64,000 nucleotides of DNA from Sulfurovum indicum (GCF_014931715.1 NZ_CP063164.1:992001-1056000), one strand, 5' to 3'. Positions 52,735 through 62,982 are shown, counted from the stretch's first letter. Notes: generated from the letters alone by a model not told the origin. Translations and numbers: made by a program.

Positions 52735-52736
52735 GT

Positions 52737-55214
52737 ATTATAGCGTATTTGTGTGGGGAAGGGTGCTATAACTTTCTCTTCACGTGTTGTTAGCGGTGAA
52801 AAATTATAGCGTATTTGTGTGGGGAAGGGTGCTATAACGTTTCCACTATGATGCTTTGCTCCTGTGGTATTATAGCGTATTTGTGTGGGGAAGGGTGCTA
52901 TAACTGACCTCTGTCTTGGTGGCAAAGACCGCGAATTATAGCGTATTTGTGTGGGGAAGGGTGCTATAACTGCTGAGATAACACAGTCAAACCCGCCTGA
53001 ATTATAGCGTATTTGTGTGGGGAAGGGTGCTATAACCTCAAGGTCATCGTACAGCCTATTGATATCATTATAGCGTATTTGTGTGGGGAAGGGTGCTATA
53101 ACTTCCCATCTATTGCATCCAAAATCATCATCATTATAGCGTATTTGTGTGGGGAAGGGTGCTATAACATTGCGATCCTTAACGAGTTGATCGTAGTAAT
53201 TATAGCGTATTTGTGTGGGGAAGGGTGCTATAACTCCTTGGATCTCTTGGATTGACAAACGAAGATTATAGCGTATTTGTGTGGGGAAGGGTGCTATAAC
53301 TGCTGAGATAACACAGTCAAACCCGCCTGAATTATAGCGTATTTGTGTGGGGAAGGGTGCTATAACTTCTGATGTGTCATTGATCCATCCGCCATTATTA
53401 TAGCGTATTTGTGTGGGGAAGGGTGCTATAACCCATTACACCTGTTAGTAGATCAATGATTAATTATAGCGTATTTGTGTGGGGAAGGGTGCTATAACTT
53501 CTGTATTTGTAACTTCGTTTACTTTAGAATTATAGCGTATTTGTGTGGGGAAGGGTGCTATAACTATGCAAGGATCGAAGTGACCGAAAAAAAAATTATA
53601 GCGTATTTGTGTGGGGAAGGGTGCTATAACTGACCAATGGGTATTACGTTGACGCCGATAATTATAGCGTATTTGTGTGGGGAAGGGTGCTATAACCCCT
53701 ATTATAAGTGGATTAGGTGTCCAAGTATTATAGCGTATTTGTGTGGGGAAGGGTGCTATAACTAGGGAACAGTAGCCAGTCAGTAGGAGACAATTATAGC
53801 GTATTTGTGTGGGGAAGGGTGCTATAACCAGCCTGCTATATCGTTGTCGAAAGTCCCAATTATAGCGTATTTGTGTGGGGAAGGGTGCTATAACTTGCTT
53901 CAAGTGTGCCAACGCTAACACCAAATTATAGCGTATTTGTGTGGGGAAGGGTGCTATAACTCACGGCTCAGGCGTACTTGGAAAAGGCAAATTATAGCGT
54001 ATTTGTGTGGGGAAGGGTGCTATAACACACTATAGCTCTGTAAAAAAACAGAGTGAATTATAGCGTATTTGTGTGGGGAAGGGTGCTATAACTAGCGGTA
54101 GAGGTTGAATGCCATCGAGACCATTATAGCGTATTTGTGTGGGGAAGGGTGCTATAACATATAACATCCTTAACGCTCAACATGGTCCATTATAGCGTAT
54201 TTGTGTGGGGAAGGGTGCTATAACATGTAGTATGATGACAGATCGAGGATGATAATTATAGCGTATTTGTGTGGGGAAGGGTGCTATAACTGTTGCGTTA
54301 ACTGATACATATCAGTTGTAATTATAGCGTATTTGTGTGGGGAAGGGTGCTATAACGTTAACGATGCAACTGTCTTATATACGGCAATTATAGCGTATTT
54401 GTGTGGGGAAGGGTGCTATAACGTGGTCTTACAGCGGTAGGAATTGCAGGATATTATAGCGTATTTGTGTGGGGAAGGGTGCTATAACGCACAAGATAGA
54501 CGCAATAGACATAGGCTTATTATAGCGTATTTGTGTGGGGAAGGGTGCTATAACGGCATACCTTGACACACTCTTCATCGGCGGATTATAGCGTATTTGT
54601 GTGGGGAAGGGTGCTATAACTACCTGCAGTGTGAAAGAAAAACTAGCAGCATTATAGCGTATTTGTGTGGGGAAGGGTGCTATAACGCAATTTCGATGTA
54701 AGAACCATCTGAAAGCATTATAGCGTATTTGTGTGGGGAAGGGTGCTATAACTGGACGCTCCGCTGGGCACTCCGTGGGCGTATTATAGCGTATTTGTGT
54801 GGGGAAGGGTGCTATAACATCGATTTTTCTATCACGTATGAGCAATACATTATAGCGTATTTGTGTGGGGAAGGGTGCTATAACAGATTGTTATCTTTTT
54901 TCGCAAAAGTATTAATTATAGCGTATTTGTGTGGGGAAGGGTGCTATAACTAACTGTAATATTTTCTGGTAGTACACTCAATTATAGCGTATTTGTGTGG
55001 GGAAGGGTGCTATAACCAAGGCCATAAACGATGCAGAAGCACGGATATTATAGCGTATTTGTGTGGGGAAGGGTGCTATAACGCAGATCTATCTCTTCTA
55101 AACGCTTAATAGATTATAGCGTATTTGTGTGGGGAAGGGTGCTATAACCGTTGGGGTCTCTGTTTTCTCTCATTGGAGATTATAGCGTATTTGTGTGGGG
55201 AAGGGTGCTATAAC
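52737..55214 (-). CRISPR. Type II-C CRISPR array, 38 repeats and 37 spacers
   Basis: 36-bp repeats recur at an exact 66-bp period from 52737 to the last repeat at 55179, giving 38 repeats and 37 spacers of 30 bp. No repeat variant was seen. On the minus strand each repeat starts GTTATAGCACCC and ends TACGCTATAAT, the polarity of type II repeats, so guides should be read leftward, toward cas2. The final TATAAT of each repeat is a consensus -10. Spacer 4 (52971-53000) and spacer 9 (53301-53330) are identical. Frames of up to about 200 codons repeating VIAPFPTQIRYN are artefacts of the repeats, not proteins. Confidence 0.99.
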
Positions 55215-55220
55215 TTAAAA

Positions 55221-55240
55221 TAAGGGTCAGGCGTTGAATA
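55221..55240 (+). repeat. Left inverted repeat of the RAYT element
   Basis: TAAGGGTCAGGCGTTGAATA, the exact reverse complement of 56049-56068. It begins 6 bp after the last CRISPR repeat. Confidence 0.85.
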
Positions 55241-55286
55241 TACACTTTTTTTGCTATACTGTTTTTAAAAAAACAAGGAGTAGGTG

Positions 55287-56069
55287 ATGTCAAGAAGACC
55301 GCGCATAGATCTGGCAGGGTATCATCATATCATCAATCGTGGAGTGAACCGTTCTGATATCTTTAGATCGGATGATGATTATGCAATGTTTTTAAAGATC
55401 CTTTGCAAAGCATGCAGAGCATATAGAGTAGTGGTGCATGACTATTGTCTAATGCACAATCATTTTCATCTGCTGATCGAAACAGAACTGGACAATCTTT
55501 CACTTTTTATGAAACAAGTCAACAGCAATTATGCTATCTATGCAAATAAAAAACAAAAAAGATCCGGTCACTTCTGGCAGGGAAGATTTTACTCACGATA
55601 CATCAACAATGAAGCATATTACTATACGCTCATACGTTATATAGAACAAAATCCGATAGAAGCAAATATAGCAAAGAGAGTGGGTGAATACCCCTATACA
55701 TTAGGAGCCGTGATTGCCAACAAACAAATACCCATACCCTGTGCAAACAAGTCCAAACTACTGGCGGAACTGGATTATGAAAATATACAGGAACTCATAG
55801 GTGTAACTCTGCAGGAAGAGGAGCTGAAGATACTTGATACGATCCAAAAACAAAAAGTGATCACTAAAGAGAATATTCATAGGCATGCCTATTTGAAAAC
55901 ACTCGAGGAACATTTCAGGGACAGTAAAACCAGGAATGAGAGAAATATCAGCATTATCAATGCCTGTGATGACGGATACACACAAGCCCAGATAGCAAAG
56001 TATTTGAGTCTATCCCGTTCACTTGTTTCAAAGATCGTCAAAAGTAGATATTCAACGCCTGACCCTTAA
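55287..56069 (+). CDS. REP-associated Y1 transposase (IS200-like, RAYT)
   Basis: 260 residues from ATG 55287, 6 bp after AAGGAG; GTG 55284 is closer. The HUH motif is MHNHFHLLI and the Y1 nucleophile is in RYIEQNPIEA. RSGHFWQGRFYSRYI is a family signature. The C-terminal helix-turn-helix YTQAQIAKYLSLSRSLVSKI is an addition found in many RAYTs. The catalytic residues look intact. The enzyme nicks and rejoins single-stranded DNA at REP-like hairpins; the flanking inverted repeats are probable substrates. Confidence 0.9.
   Translation: MSRRPRIDLAGYHHIINRGVNRSDIFRSDDDYAMFLKILCKACRAYRVVVHDYCLMHNHFHLLIETELDNLSLFMKQVNSNYAIYANKKQKRSGHFWQGRFYSRYINNEAYYYTLIRYIEQNPIEANIAKRVGEYPYTLGAVIANKQIPIPCANKSKLLAELDYENIQELIGVTLQEEELKILDTIQKQKVITKENIHRHAYLKTLEEHFRDSKTRNERNISIINACDDGYTQAQIAKYLSLSRSLVSKIVKSRYSTPDP
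56049..56068 (-). repeat. Right inverted repeat of the RAYT element
   Basis: Reverse complement of 55221-55240; it overlaps the last codons of the transposase. Confidence 0.85.
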
Positions 56070-56146
56070 TAAAATGGTCTAAACCAAACTCTATATACTC
56101 CTACGATATAATACCTTCAATTTATCAGTCTAAAACAGGAACAACA

Positions 56147-57178
56147 ATGTCAGAAGCAATACAGAGAGTAGAAAAAGCCATCGATGAGATCAAAAAAGGG
56201 AAGATGGTCATTATGATGGATGATGAGGACCGTGAGAATGAGGGCGATCTTGTCTATGCGGCAACCTTTTCCACACCGGAGATGGTGAACTTTATGGCCA
56301 AAGAGGCAAGAGGACTCATCTGTACACCTATTACCAAAGAGCTCGCTTCCGGGCTTGAGCTGATGCCGATGGTCAGCAACAATGACTCTGCACATGAAAC
56401 AGCGTTTACTGTCTCCATAGACTCTGCGACTGCGACCACAGGTATCTCTGCCGCTGAGCGGGATGACTGTATACGAAAACTGGCCAATCCTTTGAGTGTT
56501 GCCGGTGACTTTGTACGTCCCGGACATATTTTCCCTCTCATTGCCAAAGACGGAGGTACACTAGTGCGTACCGGCCACACTGAAGGATCGGTCGATCTCT
56601 GTAAACTGGCAGGGTTGGCACCCGTAGGTGTGATCTGTGAGATCATTAAAGAGGATGGTACGATGGCACGTATGGATGATCTGAAAATATTTGCCAAAGA
56701 ACATGACCTCTGCATTGTCTACATCTCTGATATTGTGGAGTACCGTCTTGCCAATGAACAGCTGGTCAAACGGTTAAGCAGTGAAGAGACCCTGCTTAAA
56801 GGAATGAAAGTAGAAAAACATACCTACACTGACCATCTTGACCGGACCCATACAGTTATTCAGTTCTACAAACTGCACGAGACGGCAAATGTCAAGTTCC
56901 ATAACATCGGCAGCGATATTGACCTTATTCTTGATGACAGACGTTTCAGTGCGCTCAACAACTCCATAGAGTATCTCAAGAAGAACGGTGGGGTACTGGT
57001 TTTTCTCGATACAAAAGTGATCTCACATGAACAGGCCAAAGAGTTTGGTGTCGGCGCACAGATACTCAAAGACCTCGGCATCAGGAACATCAACCTTCTG
57101 ACCACCAACAAAGATACCGAGTTTGTCGGACTTGCAGGCTTTGGGCTTGATGTGGCGGAGAAAATAGAAGTCGTCTGA
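56147..57178 (+). CDS. ribBA: Dihydroxybutanone-phosphate synthase with degenerate GTP cyclohydrolase II half
   Basis: 343 residues. The N-terminal RibB half (1-200) is complete: MMDDEDRENEGDLVYAA, FMAKEARGLICTPIT, RPGHIFPLIAKDGGTLVRTG and HTEGSVDLCKLAGL. It converts ribulose 5-phosphate to the riboflavin precursor. The C-terminal RibA half lacks the zinc-binding Cys triad and the usual HSECLTGD stretch (it reads VKFHNIGSDIDLILDDRRF), so it is probably inactive, and a separate ribA is expected elsewhere. This state is common in Campylobacterota. The sensor kinase gene starts 20 bp downstream. Confidence 0.92.
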   Translation: MSEAIQRVEKAIDEIKKGKMVIMMDDEDRENEGDLVYAATFSTPEMVNFMAKEARGLICTPITKELASGLELMPMVSNNDSAHETAFTVSIDSATATTGISAAERDDCIRKLANPLSVAGDFVRPGHIFPLIAKDGGTLVRTGHTEGSVDLCKLAGLAPVGVICEIIKEDGTMARMDDLKIFAKEHDLCIVYISDIVEYRLANEQLVKRLSSEETLLKGMKVEKHTYTDHLDRTHTVIQFYKLHETANVKFHNIGSDIDLILDDRRFSALNNSIEYLKKNGGVLVFLDTKVISHEQAKEFGVGAQILKDLGIRNINLLTTNKDTEFVGLAGFGLDVAEKIEVV

Positions 57179-57198
57179 TAGCGGGAGTCAAGTGCAGT

Positions 57199-58797
57199 AT
57201 GAAAAGATATCTTCAAAAGCTCAGTCTGCATTCGATCAATTTCTTCGGGATCATTATACTTTTTGCCTTTGCCCTGATCTTTACATTTCTTGTGATCTTT
57301 GAAGAGTACAGGGACTTTGAACAGGAATCCATACATCTTCGAAAAAACTACCTGGAAGAACAAAAGAGCAAGATCAAAGAGGAAACTGAACGTATCTTGC
57401 GTTATATCCGCCATACGTACGATAGCATGGGAACGCAAATTGGAGAGGAAGACCTTAAAGAAAACATCATCAGTTCCATTGAACACCTCTTTGACCGCAG
57501 GAACGGAAGCAGCTATATCTTTATCTATACATTTGACGGAGTCAATATCTCAGACCCGAACAGGCCGGAAAACCGGGGAAAAAAGATGATAGACTTTCAG
57601 GATATCAATGGTAAATACATGCTCAAAGAACTTATAGCGGAGGCAAAAAAAGGGGGAGGATATGTGGAGTATGTATGGACCAACCCCGCCAACAACCAGC
57701 TCTCTCCGAAAGTTTCATATGCAGCACCATTCAGACCGTGGAACTGGATGGTCGGTACAGGAGTCTACCTTAATGAGATCGATGAGATCATCGCACAGAA
57801 AAAAGAGAAGTTAAAAGCACGCCTTATCCGCTATGTTATGGAAATACTGACCCTCTCTGCAATACTCTTCTGGATCGCATGGGGTGGGATCAAGATGATC
57901 AACAGTATTATCCATAAAGAGATATCAACTTTCAGAGATTTCTTTCGGCAGTCAGTAGTACATAATATCGTGATAGACAAACATCAGATACACATTAAAG
58001 AGTTTAAGATACTGGTATCGTATGTCAATGAGATGGTAGAGGAGATACACAAAAAGAACAGTGAACTCAAAGCATTGAATGCATCACTTGAAGAGAAAGT
58101 TGTACAGAAAACGGCAAAACTGCATGAACAGATAAAGTATAACGAACAGCTTGTTGCCGCACAGGACAGTTTCATCAAACACTCTATCCATGAGATCAAT
58201 ACACCGCTTGCGGTCATTATGACACATATCGATATCTACAAGATGAAGTATGGAGAGAACAGATACCTCTCAAAAATAGAAGCAGCTTCCAAAATGATCT
58301 CCAATATTTATGATGATCTCAGCTATATGGTGAAAAAAGACCGTTTTGTCTATGAAAAACAGATCTTGGATTTCTCTTCTTTTCTTAAAGAGAGAATTGT
58401 TTTTTTTAATGAGATCGCAAGGGGAAATGAGCATAAAATAGTCAGTGAGATAGAAGAGGGGATCAGCATCTGTTTTTCAGATATAGAACTGCAGAGGATC
58501 ATCGATAATAACCTCTCCAATGCTATCAAGTATGCATACAAGAAGAGTGATATTGGCATACGGCTTCAAAAAGTAAAGGGTGATACTGTTCTGGAGTTTC
58601 GAACCCACTCAAAACAGATAGAGGATACACAGCGTATTTTTGAACCGTTCCATCAGGAAGTAGAGAACAAAGGCGGCTTTGGTCTGGGGCTGGAGATCGT
58701 ACACAGTATTTGTAAAAAAGAGCATGTTGAAGTGGAAGTTGAGTCGGGTAAAGATATGACGCTGTTTCGATATGTTTTCAAAGGAGAATATGCATGA
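57199..58797 (+). CDS. Sensor histidine kinase with Cache domain
   Basis: 532 residues. The first membrane helix is at about 16-34 and the second near 210-230; between them is a single Cache domain (SSYIFIYTFDGVNISDPNRP, SYAAPFRPWNWMVGTGVYLN) typical of small-acid sensors. A coiled coil (NSELKALNASLEEKVVQKTA) leads to the H-box FIKHSIHEINTPLAVI and the ATPase motifs IDNNLSNAIKYA and GGFGLGLEIV. It overlaps the response regulator by 4 bp. The downstream porin-ActP set suggests an organic acid as the signal. Confidence 0.9.
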   Translation: MKRYLQKLSLHSINFFGIIILFAFALIFTFLVIFEEYRDFEQESIHLRKNYLEEQKSKIKEETERILRYIRHTYDSMGTQIGEEDLKENIISSIEHLFDRRNGSSYIFIYTFDGVNISDPNRPENRGKKMIDFQDINGKYMLKELIAEAKKGGGYVEYVWTNPANNQLSPKVSYAAPFRPWNWMVGTGVYLNEIDEIIAQKKEKLKARLIRYVMEILTLSAILFWIAWGGIKMINSIIHKEISTFRDFFRQSVVHNIVIDKHQIHIKEFKILVSYVNEMVEEIHKKNSELKALNASLEEKVVQKTAKLHEQIKYNEQLVAAQDSFIKHSIHEINTPLAVIMTHIDIYKMKYGENRYLSKIEAASKMISNIYDDLSYMVKKDRFVYEKQILDFSSFLKERIVFFNEIARGNEHKIVSEIEEGISICFSDIELQRIIDNNLSNAIKYAYKKSDIGIRLQKVKGDTVLEFRTHSKQIEDTQRIFEPFHQEVENKGGFGLGLEIVHSICKKEHVEVEVESGKDMTLFRYVFKGEYA

Positions 58798-59456
58798 AAG
58801 TATTACTGCTGGAAGATGAACTGATGTTACAGAGCGCTATGGTAGAGTATCTGACAGACTGTGGCTACATTGTCGATGCCTGCGAAGATGGAGAAGATGC
58901 ATTCCAAAAGGCAAGAAGAGAAAAGTATGACTTTTTTGTTCTTGATATCAATACCCCTACGATAGACGGGCTTACCCTGCTTGAAAAACTGCAAAGTGAC
59001 AAGATATTCGTGCCTACTATTTTTATTTCGGCCATTACCCAGATAGAGCAGATATCAAAAGCGTATGAGCTGGGCTGCTATGACTACCTTAAAAAACCTT
59101 TTCATCTGAAAGAACTTACTTTACATATAGAGAGACTGCTCAAGATGGCCAACATTACGCCCCGGTCACTTGTAAAGTTCTCCAAAATGTACAGTTACGA
59201 CCTGGAGAAGAACCGTCTCCTGTTTGACAATGAAGAGCAGCACCTTACACCAAAACAGGCCCAGATCATTCATCTGTTTGCTTTGAATGTCAACAGGATC
59301 GTTGATTTTGATATGCTCAGGCATTACGTCTGGGAAGAGAGCAATGTAGACAATGCAACCATCAGGGCTGAGATGCACCGGGTCAAACGTGTACTCAAAG
59401 AGGATCTTATAGAGAGTCTCAAAGGGATTGGTTACAAAGTAAACAAACATTACTGA
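58794..59456 (+). CDS. OmpR-family response regulator
   Basis: 220 residues. Receiver: LLLEDE, phospho-Asp in FFVLDINTP (about 51), FISAI and LKKPFH. The winged-helix DNA-binding domain ends SLKGIGYKVNKHY. It is read with the Cache kinase. Probable targets are the porin, DUF485 and actP genes that follow after a 157-bp gap. Confidence 0.92.
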   Translation: MKVLLLEDELMLQSAMVEYLTDCGYIVDACEDGEDAFQKARREKYDFFVLDINTPTIDGLTLLEKLQSDKIFVPTIFISAITQIEQISKAYELGCYDYLKKPFHLKELTLHIERLLKMANITPRSLVKFSKMYSYDLEKNRLLFDNEEQHLTPKQAQIIHLFALNVNRIVDFDMLRHYVWEESNVDNATIRAEMHRVKRVLKEDLIESLKGIGYKVNKHY

Positions 59457-59613
59457 AGCATAACGACAAATAACTTCAATAACACCTCTTTACCGTTACC
59501 AATTGATACAAATACGATATAACACCCCCTTATTTTCATCAAATTTTTCAATGCTATGTTAATGCTATTTTCACCTTCCATAATAAAACCGAGAAAAAAT
59601 TCAGGAGTAAAAT

Positions 59614-60954
59614 ATGAAAAAAATAATCGTATTGTCACTTGTGGCAACGACAATGATGACTGCGGGCGGGCAGATCGATCCTGCTGAAAGTACCGCAGAA
59701 ACAGAGACAGAAAAAGAGTGGGGTGAGATATTCGGCCAGTCCCGTACATTCTATATAGACAGGACATACAGCGGTTCAATCGTCAACAACCGAAATTCAC
59801 TATCAAGCGGAGGTTATATTGGTTACCGAACGCCAGAATACAATGGTTTCAGTGCAACGGTAGCTGCGTACGGTACCTACGGACTTGATATTCATGATGA
59901 AGATGCGGATGTGGTCGGCAGTGCAAGTTATGACCCGTCACTTTATGGTGACAGCTTTGACAACTACCTGTTTGTCGGTCAGGCATACCTTAGTTATGCC
60001 TTTGGCAATACGAACATAAAAGTCGGACGTCAAAGACTTGATACACCGCTTGCGGGAGCAGATGATGCACGTATGCTTCCAAACCTTTTTGAAGCAGTAC
60101 TTTTGAGCAATAAAGAAGTAGAGAATACTACATTGATCGCTGCACATGTAATGAAAGAGACAGTCGGTACATTCGGTAATGTTTACGGTACTCCCTCCGC
60201 ACTCTCTTTGCAAAGCGGTTACGGTCTTGGGTATAAATTGGGTACAGGTGGTGACTTTGCCGACATGGGAGAGATCGCGCTTGGTGAAGGTGTAGATACG
60301 GACGGTGTTACTGCATTGGCAGCCATATATGCCAAAGGCGGACTAAAAGTACAGGCTTGGGACTATGTAGCATGGGATATTCTCAATGCAGTTTATCTTC
60401 AGGCTGATTTTGGCTGGAACTGTCTGCTCAATGATGCTGTGAAGATGAAAGCATCTGTACAGTTCATCAATGAAAGCGATATCGGCGACAGTCTGGCGGG
60501 GAGTGTGGATGTAAACTACTTTGGCGTTAAGCTGGCTGCAGCCTTTGATGCATTCAGTGCCTATGCTGCCTACTCATCTACAGGAGATGACGCGGATACA
60601 GTAACGAATGGAGGAGTGATCACTCCCTGGGGAGGTATGCCCGCATTTACACAGGGAATGGTGACAAGACACCAGTTCTTTGCCAATACTGACAGCTGGA
60701 AAGTAGCAGCATCATACAACTTTAAAGCATACGGACTTAAAGCTTCGGTATACTATACTGAATTTGATATCGGTAGAGAGAATACCTATGACAACGGCAA
60801 TGCCTGGACCGCCTCTGAGTCAGGCTGGGACGTACAGTATAAAGTTGCTTCGGTTGAAGGTCTCAGCCTTAGAGCCAGAGCAAACTACCCAAGAGATTTC
60901 AAAGAGGGGCTGGACTGGGATGAGTACAGACTCATAGTAAACTACAATTTTTAA
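59614..60954 (+). CDS. OprD-like outer-membrane porin
   Basis: 446 residues with a signal peptide (MKKIIVLSLVATTMMTAGG). SRTFYIDRTYSGSIVNNRNS, GGYIGYRTPEYNGFSATVAA, LFVGQAYLSYAFGNTNIKVG and RQRLDTPLAGADDARMLPNL are OprD-family signatures, and the chain ends in Phe (LIVNYNF), as for many barrel proteins. It should admit small organic acids. It is 12 bp upstream of the DUF485 gene. The start has a clear ribosome site, CAGGAGTAA. Confidence 0.9.
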   Translation: MKKIIVLSLVATTMMTAGGQIDPAESTAETETEKEWGEIFGQSRTFYIDRTYSGSIVNNRNSLSSGGYIGYRTPEYNGFSATVAAYGTYGLDIHDEDADVVGSASYDPSLYGDSFDNYLFVGQAYLSYAFGNTNIKVGRQRLDTPLAGADDARMLPNLFEAVLLSNKEVENTTLIAAHVMKETVGTFGNVYGTPSALSLQSGYGLGYKLGTGGDFADMGEIALGEGVDTDGVTALAAIYAKGGLKVQAWDYVAWDILNAVYLQADFGWNCLLNDAVKMKASVQFINESDIGDSLAGSVDVNYFGVKLAAAFDAFSAYAAYSSTGDDADTVTNGGVITPWGGMPAFTQGMVTRHQFFANTDSWKVAASYNFKAYGLKASVYYTEFDIGRENTYDNGNAWTASESGWDVQYKVASVEGLSLRARANYPRDFKEGLDWDEYRLIVNYNF

Positions 60955-60966
60955 CAAGGAACTGAA

Positions 60967-61281
60967 ATGACTAAAGAACAGATTGAACATGTTCGGAACA
61001 ATCCGAAGTATCAGAAACTGGTAAAAGAGAGAAGCAGATTCGCATGGACTCTTTCTATTATTATGCTGGTGATCTACTATGCCTTTATTTTAACGATCGC
61101 GTTTGAACCGGCAGTACTGGGAACCAGAATGGGAGAGGGTGTAATGACCATTGGTATACCTATCGGTATCGCTATTATTGTTATTGCATTTGTTTTGACC
61201 GGTATTTATGTAAAAAGAGCCAACAGTGAGTTTGATGAACTGAGCCATCAGGTAAAAGAAGAGTTAAAGGATATTGCGTAA
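60967..61281 (+). CDS. DUF485 membrane protein
   Basis: 104 residues with two membrane helices (about 25-47 and 60-82) and charged ends ([20 protein letters not shown] at the N-terminus, [16 protein letters not shown] at the C-terminus). DUF485 proteins (YjcH type) are nearly always encoded beside ActP-type acetate permeases, as here. It overlaps the permease start by 1 bp. Confidence 0.93.
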   Translation: MTKEQIEHVRNNPKYQKLVKERSRFAWTLSIIMLVIYYAFILTIAFEPAVLGTRMGEGVMTIGIPIGIAIIVIAFVLTGIYVKRANSEFDELSHQVKEELKDIA

Positions 61282-62951
61282 TGAAAAAGTTTTTATTATT
61301 AACATTGCTGTTGAGTGCAGGTGCATTTGCAGCAGGTGCACTTGAGGGTGAAGTGCAGAAGCAGCCGCTTAATATTTCTGCGATAGTGATGTTCCTTATT
61401 TTTGTTGCAGGTACACTGGGTATTACATACTGGGCAGCAAAAAGAACGAAGACAGCAAAAGATTTCTATACTGCCGGCGGCGGTATTACAGGTTTCCAGA
61501 ACGGTCTGGCAATTGCAGGGGACTACATGTCAGCGGCATCGTTCCTTGGTATTTCCGGTTTGGTCTATCTGGCCGGATATGACGGACTGATCTACTCTAT
61601 CGGTTTCCTTGTCGGCTGGCCGATCATTCTGTTCCTTGTTTCTGAGAGACTTAGAAACCTGGGAAAATACACCTTTGCCGATGTTGCAGCGTACAGACTG
61701 AAGCAGACACCTATCAGAACACTTGCGGCGTTTGGTTCCATTGCAACAGTTATTTTGTATTTGATCGCCCAAATGGTAGGGGCTGGCAAACTGATCCAGC
61801 TTCTCTTTGGTCTTCCGTATGAGTTGGCAGTTGTGCTTGTCGGTACACTGATGATCCTTTATGTGACTTTCGGTGGTATGCTTGCAACAACATGGGTTCA
61901 GATAATTAAAGCGGTACTTCTTCTTTCTGGTGCGACATTTATGGCACTTGCAGTTATGAGCCACTTTGGATTCTCTCTTGAAGCAATGTTCGCCAAAGCG
62001 GTGGAGGTACACCCCAAACATCAGGCTATTATGGCTCCCGGAGGGTTGGTATCTGATCCTGTATCAGCGATCTCTCTTGGTATTGCACTGATGTTCGGTA
62101 CAGCAGGTCTTCCGCACATCCTGATGAGATTCTTTACGGTTGCAGATGCAAAAGAGGCAAGAAAATCCGTATTCTTTGCAACAGGTTTCATCGGTTACTT
62201 CTATGTTTTGACCTTTATCATCGGTTTTGGTGCGATCATCATGGTATTGAACAACCCTCAGTATCTTGATCTTGCAAAGCAGGCTGTTAGTGGCGGCGCG
62301 CCAATTCTTGGCGGTAAGAATATGGCAGCAATACACTTAAGCCATGCTGTCGGCGGCAACTTCTTTCTCGGATTCATCTCGGCTGTGGCATTTGCTACGA
62401 TCCTTGCCGTGGTTTCAGGTCTTACGCTTGCAGGAGCATCGGCGATCTCCCACGATCTGTATGCAAACGTATTTAAAAGAGATAGAGTTGACGAAGCTAA
62501 AGAGATGAAGGTTTCCAAGATCGCTACGGTAGCACTTGGTATCATTACGATCCTTCTTGGTATTGCATTTGAGAAGCAGAACATTGCATTCGTTGTCGGC
62601 CTGGCATTTGCCATCGCAGCGTCAGCGAACTTCCCTGTACTCTTCCTCTCCATGTTCTGGAGCAAACTGACCACAAGAGGTGCGGTCATCGGAGGCAGTC
62701 TCGGACTTGCAACAGCAGTGCTGCTTGTCATTCTCGGTCCTATTGTGTGGGTACAGATCCTGGGTAATGCAGAAGCGATATTCCCTTACAAGTATCCTGC
62801 ACTCTTCTCGGTAACGGTTGCCTTTATCGGTATCTACTTCTTCTCTGTCACTGACAACAGTGAAGATGCAAGAAAGGAGAGGGAAGCATTCGAAGCACAG
62901 GATATCCGCTCTCAGACAGGTATCGGTGCAGAAGGTGCAGTCTCTCACTGA
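61281..62951 (+). CDS. actP: Cation/acetate symporter, sodium:solute symporter family
   Basis: 556 residues with about 13 helices, the first of which may be a signal peptide ([20 protein letters not shown]). Family motifs: [40 protein letters not shown] and the [20 protein letters not shown] loop. It imports acetate or a related short acid with sodium. Genes for acetate activation are not in view. Confidence 0.93.
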   Translation: MKKFLLLTLLLSAGAFAAGALEGEVQKQPLNISAIVMFLIFVAGTLGITYWAAKRTKTAKDFYTAGGGITGFQNGLAIAGDYMSAASFLGISGLVYLAGYDGLIYSIGFLVGWPIILFLVSERLRNLGKYTFADVAAYRLKQTPIRTLAAFGSIATVILYLIAQMVGAGKLIQLLFGLPYELAVVLVGTLMILYVTFGGMLATTWVQIIKAVLLLSGATFMALAVMSHFGFSLEAMFAKAVEVHPKHQAIMAPGGLVSDPVSAISLGIALMFGTAGLPHILMRFFTVADAKEARKSVFFATGFIGYFYVLTFIIGFGAIIMVLNNPQYLDLAKQAVSGGAPILGGKNMAAIHLSHAVGGNFFLGFISAVAFATILAVVSGLTLAGASAISHDLYANVFKRDRVDEAKEMKVSKIATVALGIITILLGIAFEKQNIAFVVGLAFAIAASANFPVLFLSMFWSKLTTRGAVIGGSLGLATAVLLVILGPIVWVQILGNAEAIFPYKYPALFSVTVAFIGIYFFSVTDNSEDARKEREAFEAQDIRSQTGIGAEGAVSH

Positions 62952-62958
62952 TCATTGT

Positions 62959-62982
62959 ATGCAAAGCCTTCGGGCTTTGTAT
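62959..62982 (+). terminator. Terminator after actP
   Basis: CAAAGCC-TTCG-GGCTTTG is a 7-bp stem with a UUCG-type tetraloop, extendable by three pairs including a G-U, followed by a T-rich stretch. It ends the porin-actP transcript. Confidence 0.85.

Larger units (their letters stand above)
55221..56068. mobile_element. REP-associated tyrosine transposase element
   Basis: A single HUH transposase gene bounded by 20-bp perfect inverted repeats. The right repeat overlaps the end of the coding frame, so it encodes the last residues. No target duplication is evident (TTAAAA to the left, ATAAAA to the right), as expected for single-strand transposition. It separates the CRISPR array from ribBA. 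Confidence 0.75.

Noticed and set aside
52653-54953. Long open frames repeating VIAPFPTQIRYN or AYLCGEGCYN
   Set aside because: They are translations of the CRISPR repeat in phase because the 66-bp period is a multiple of three.
52773-55178. Self-targeting spacers within the window
   Set aside because: No spacer was seen to match another part of the window, but this was by eye only; a full search would be needed to exclude it.
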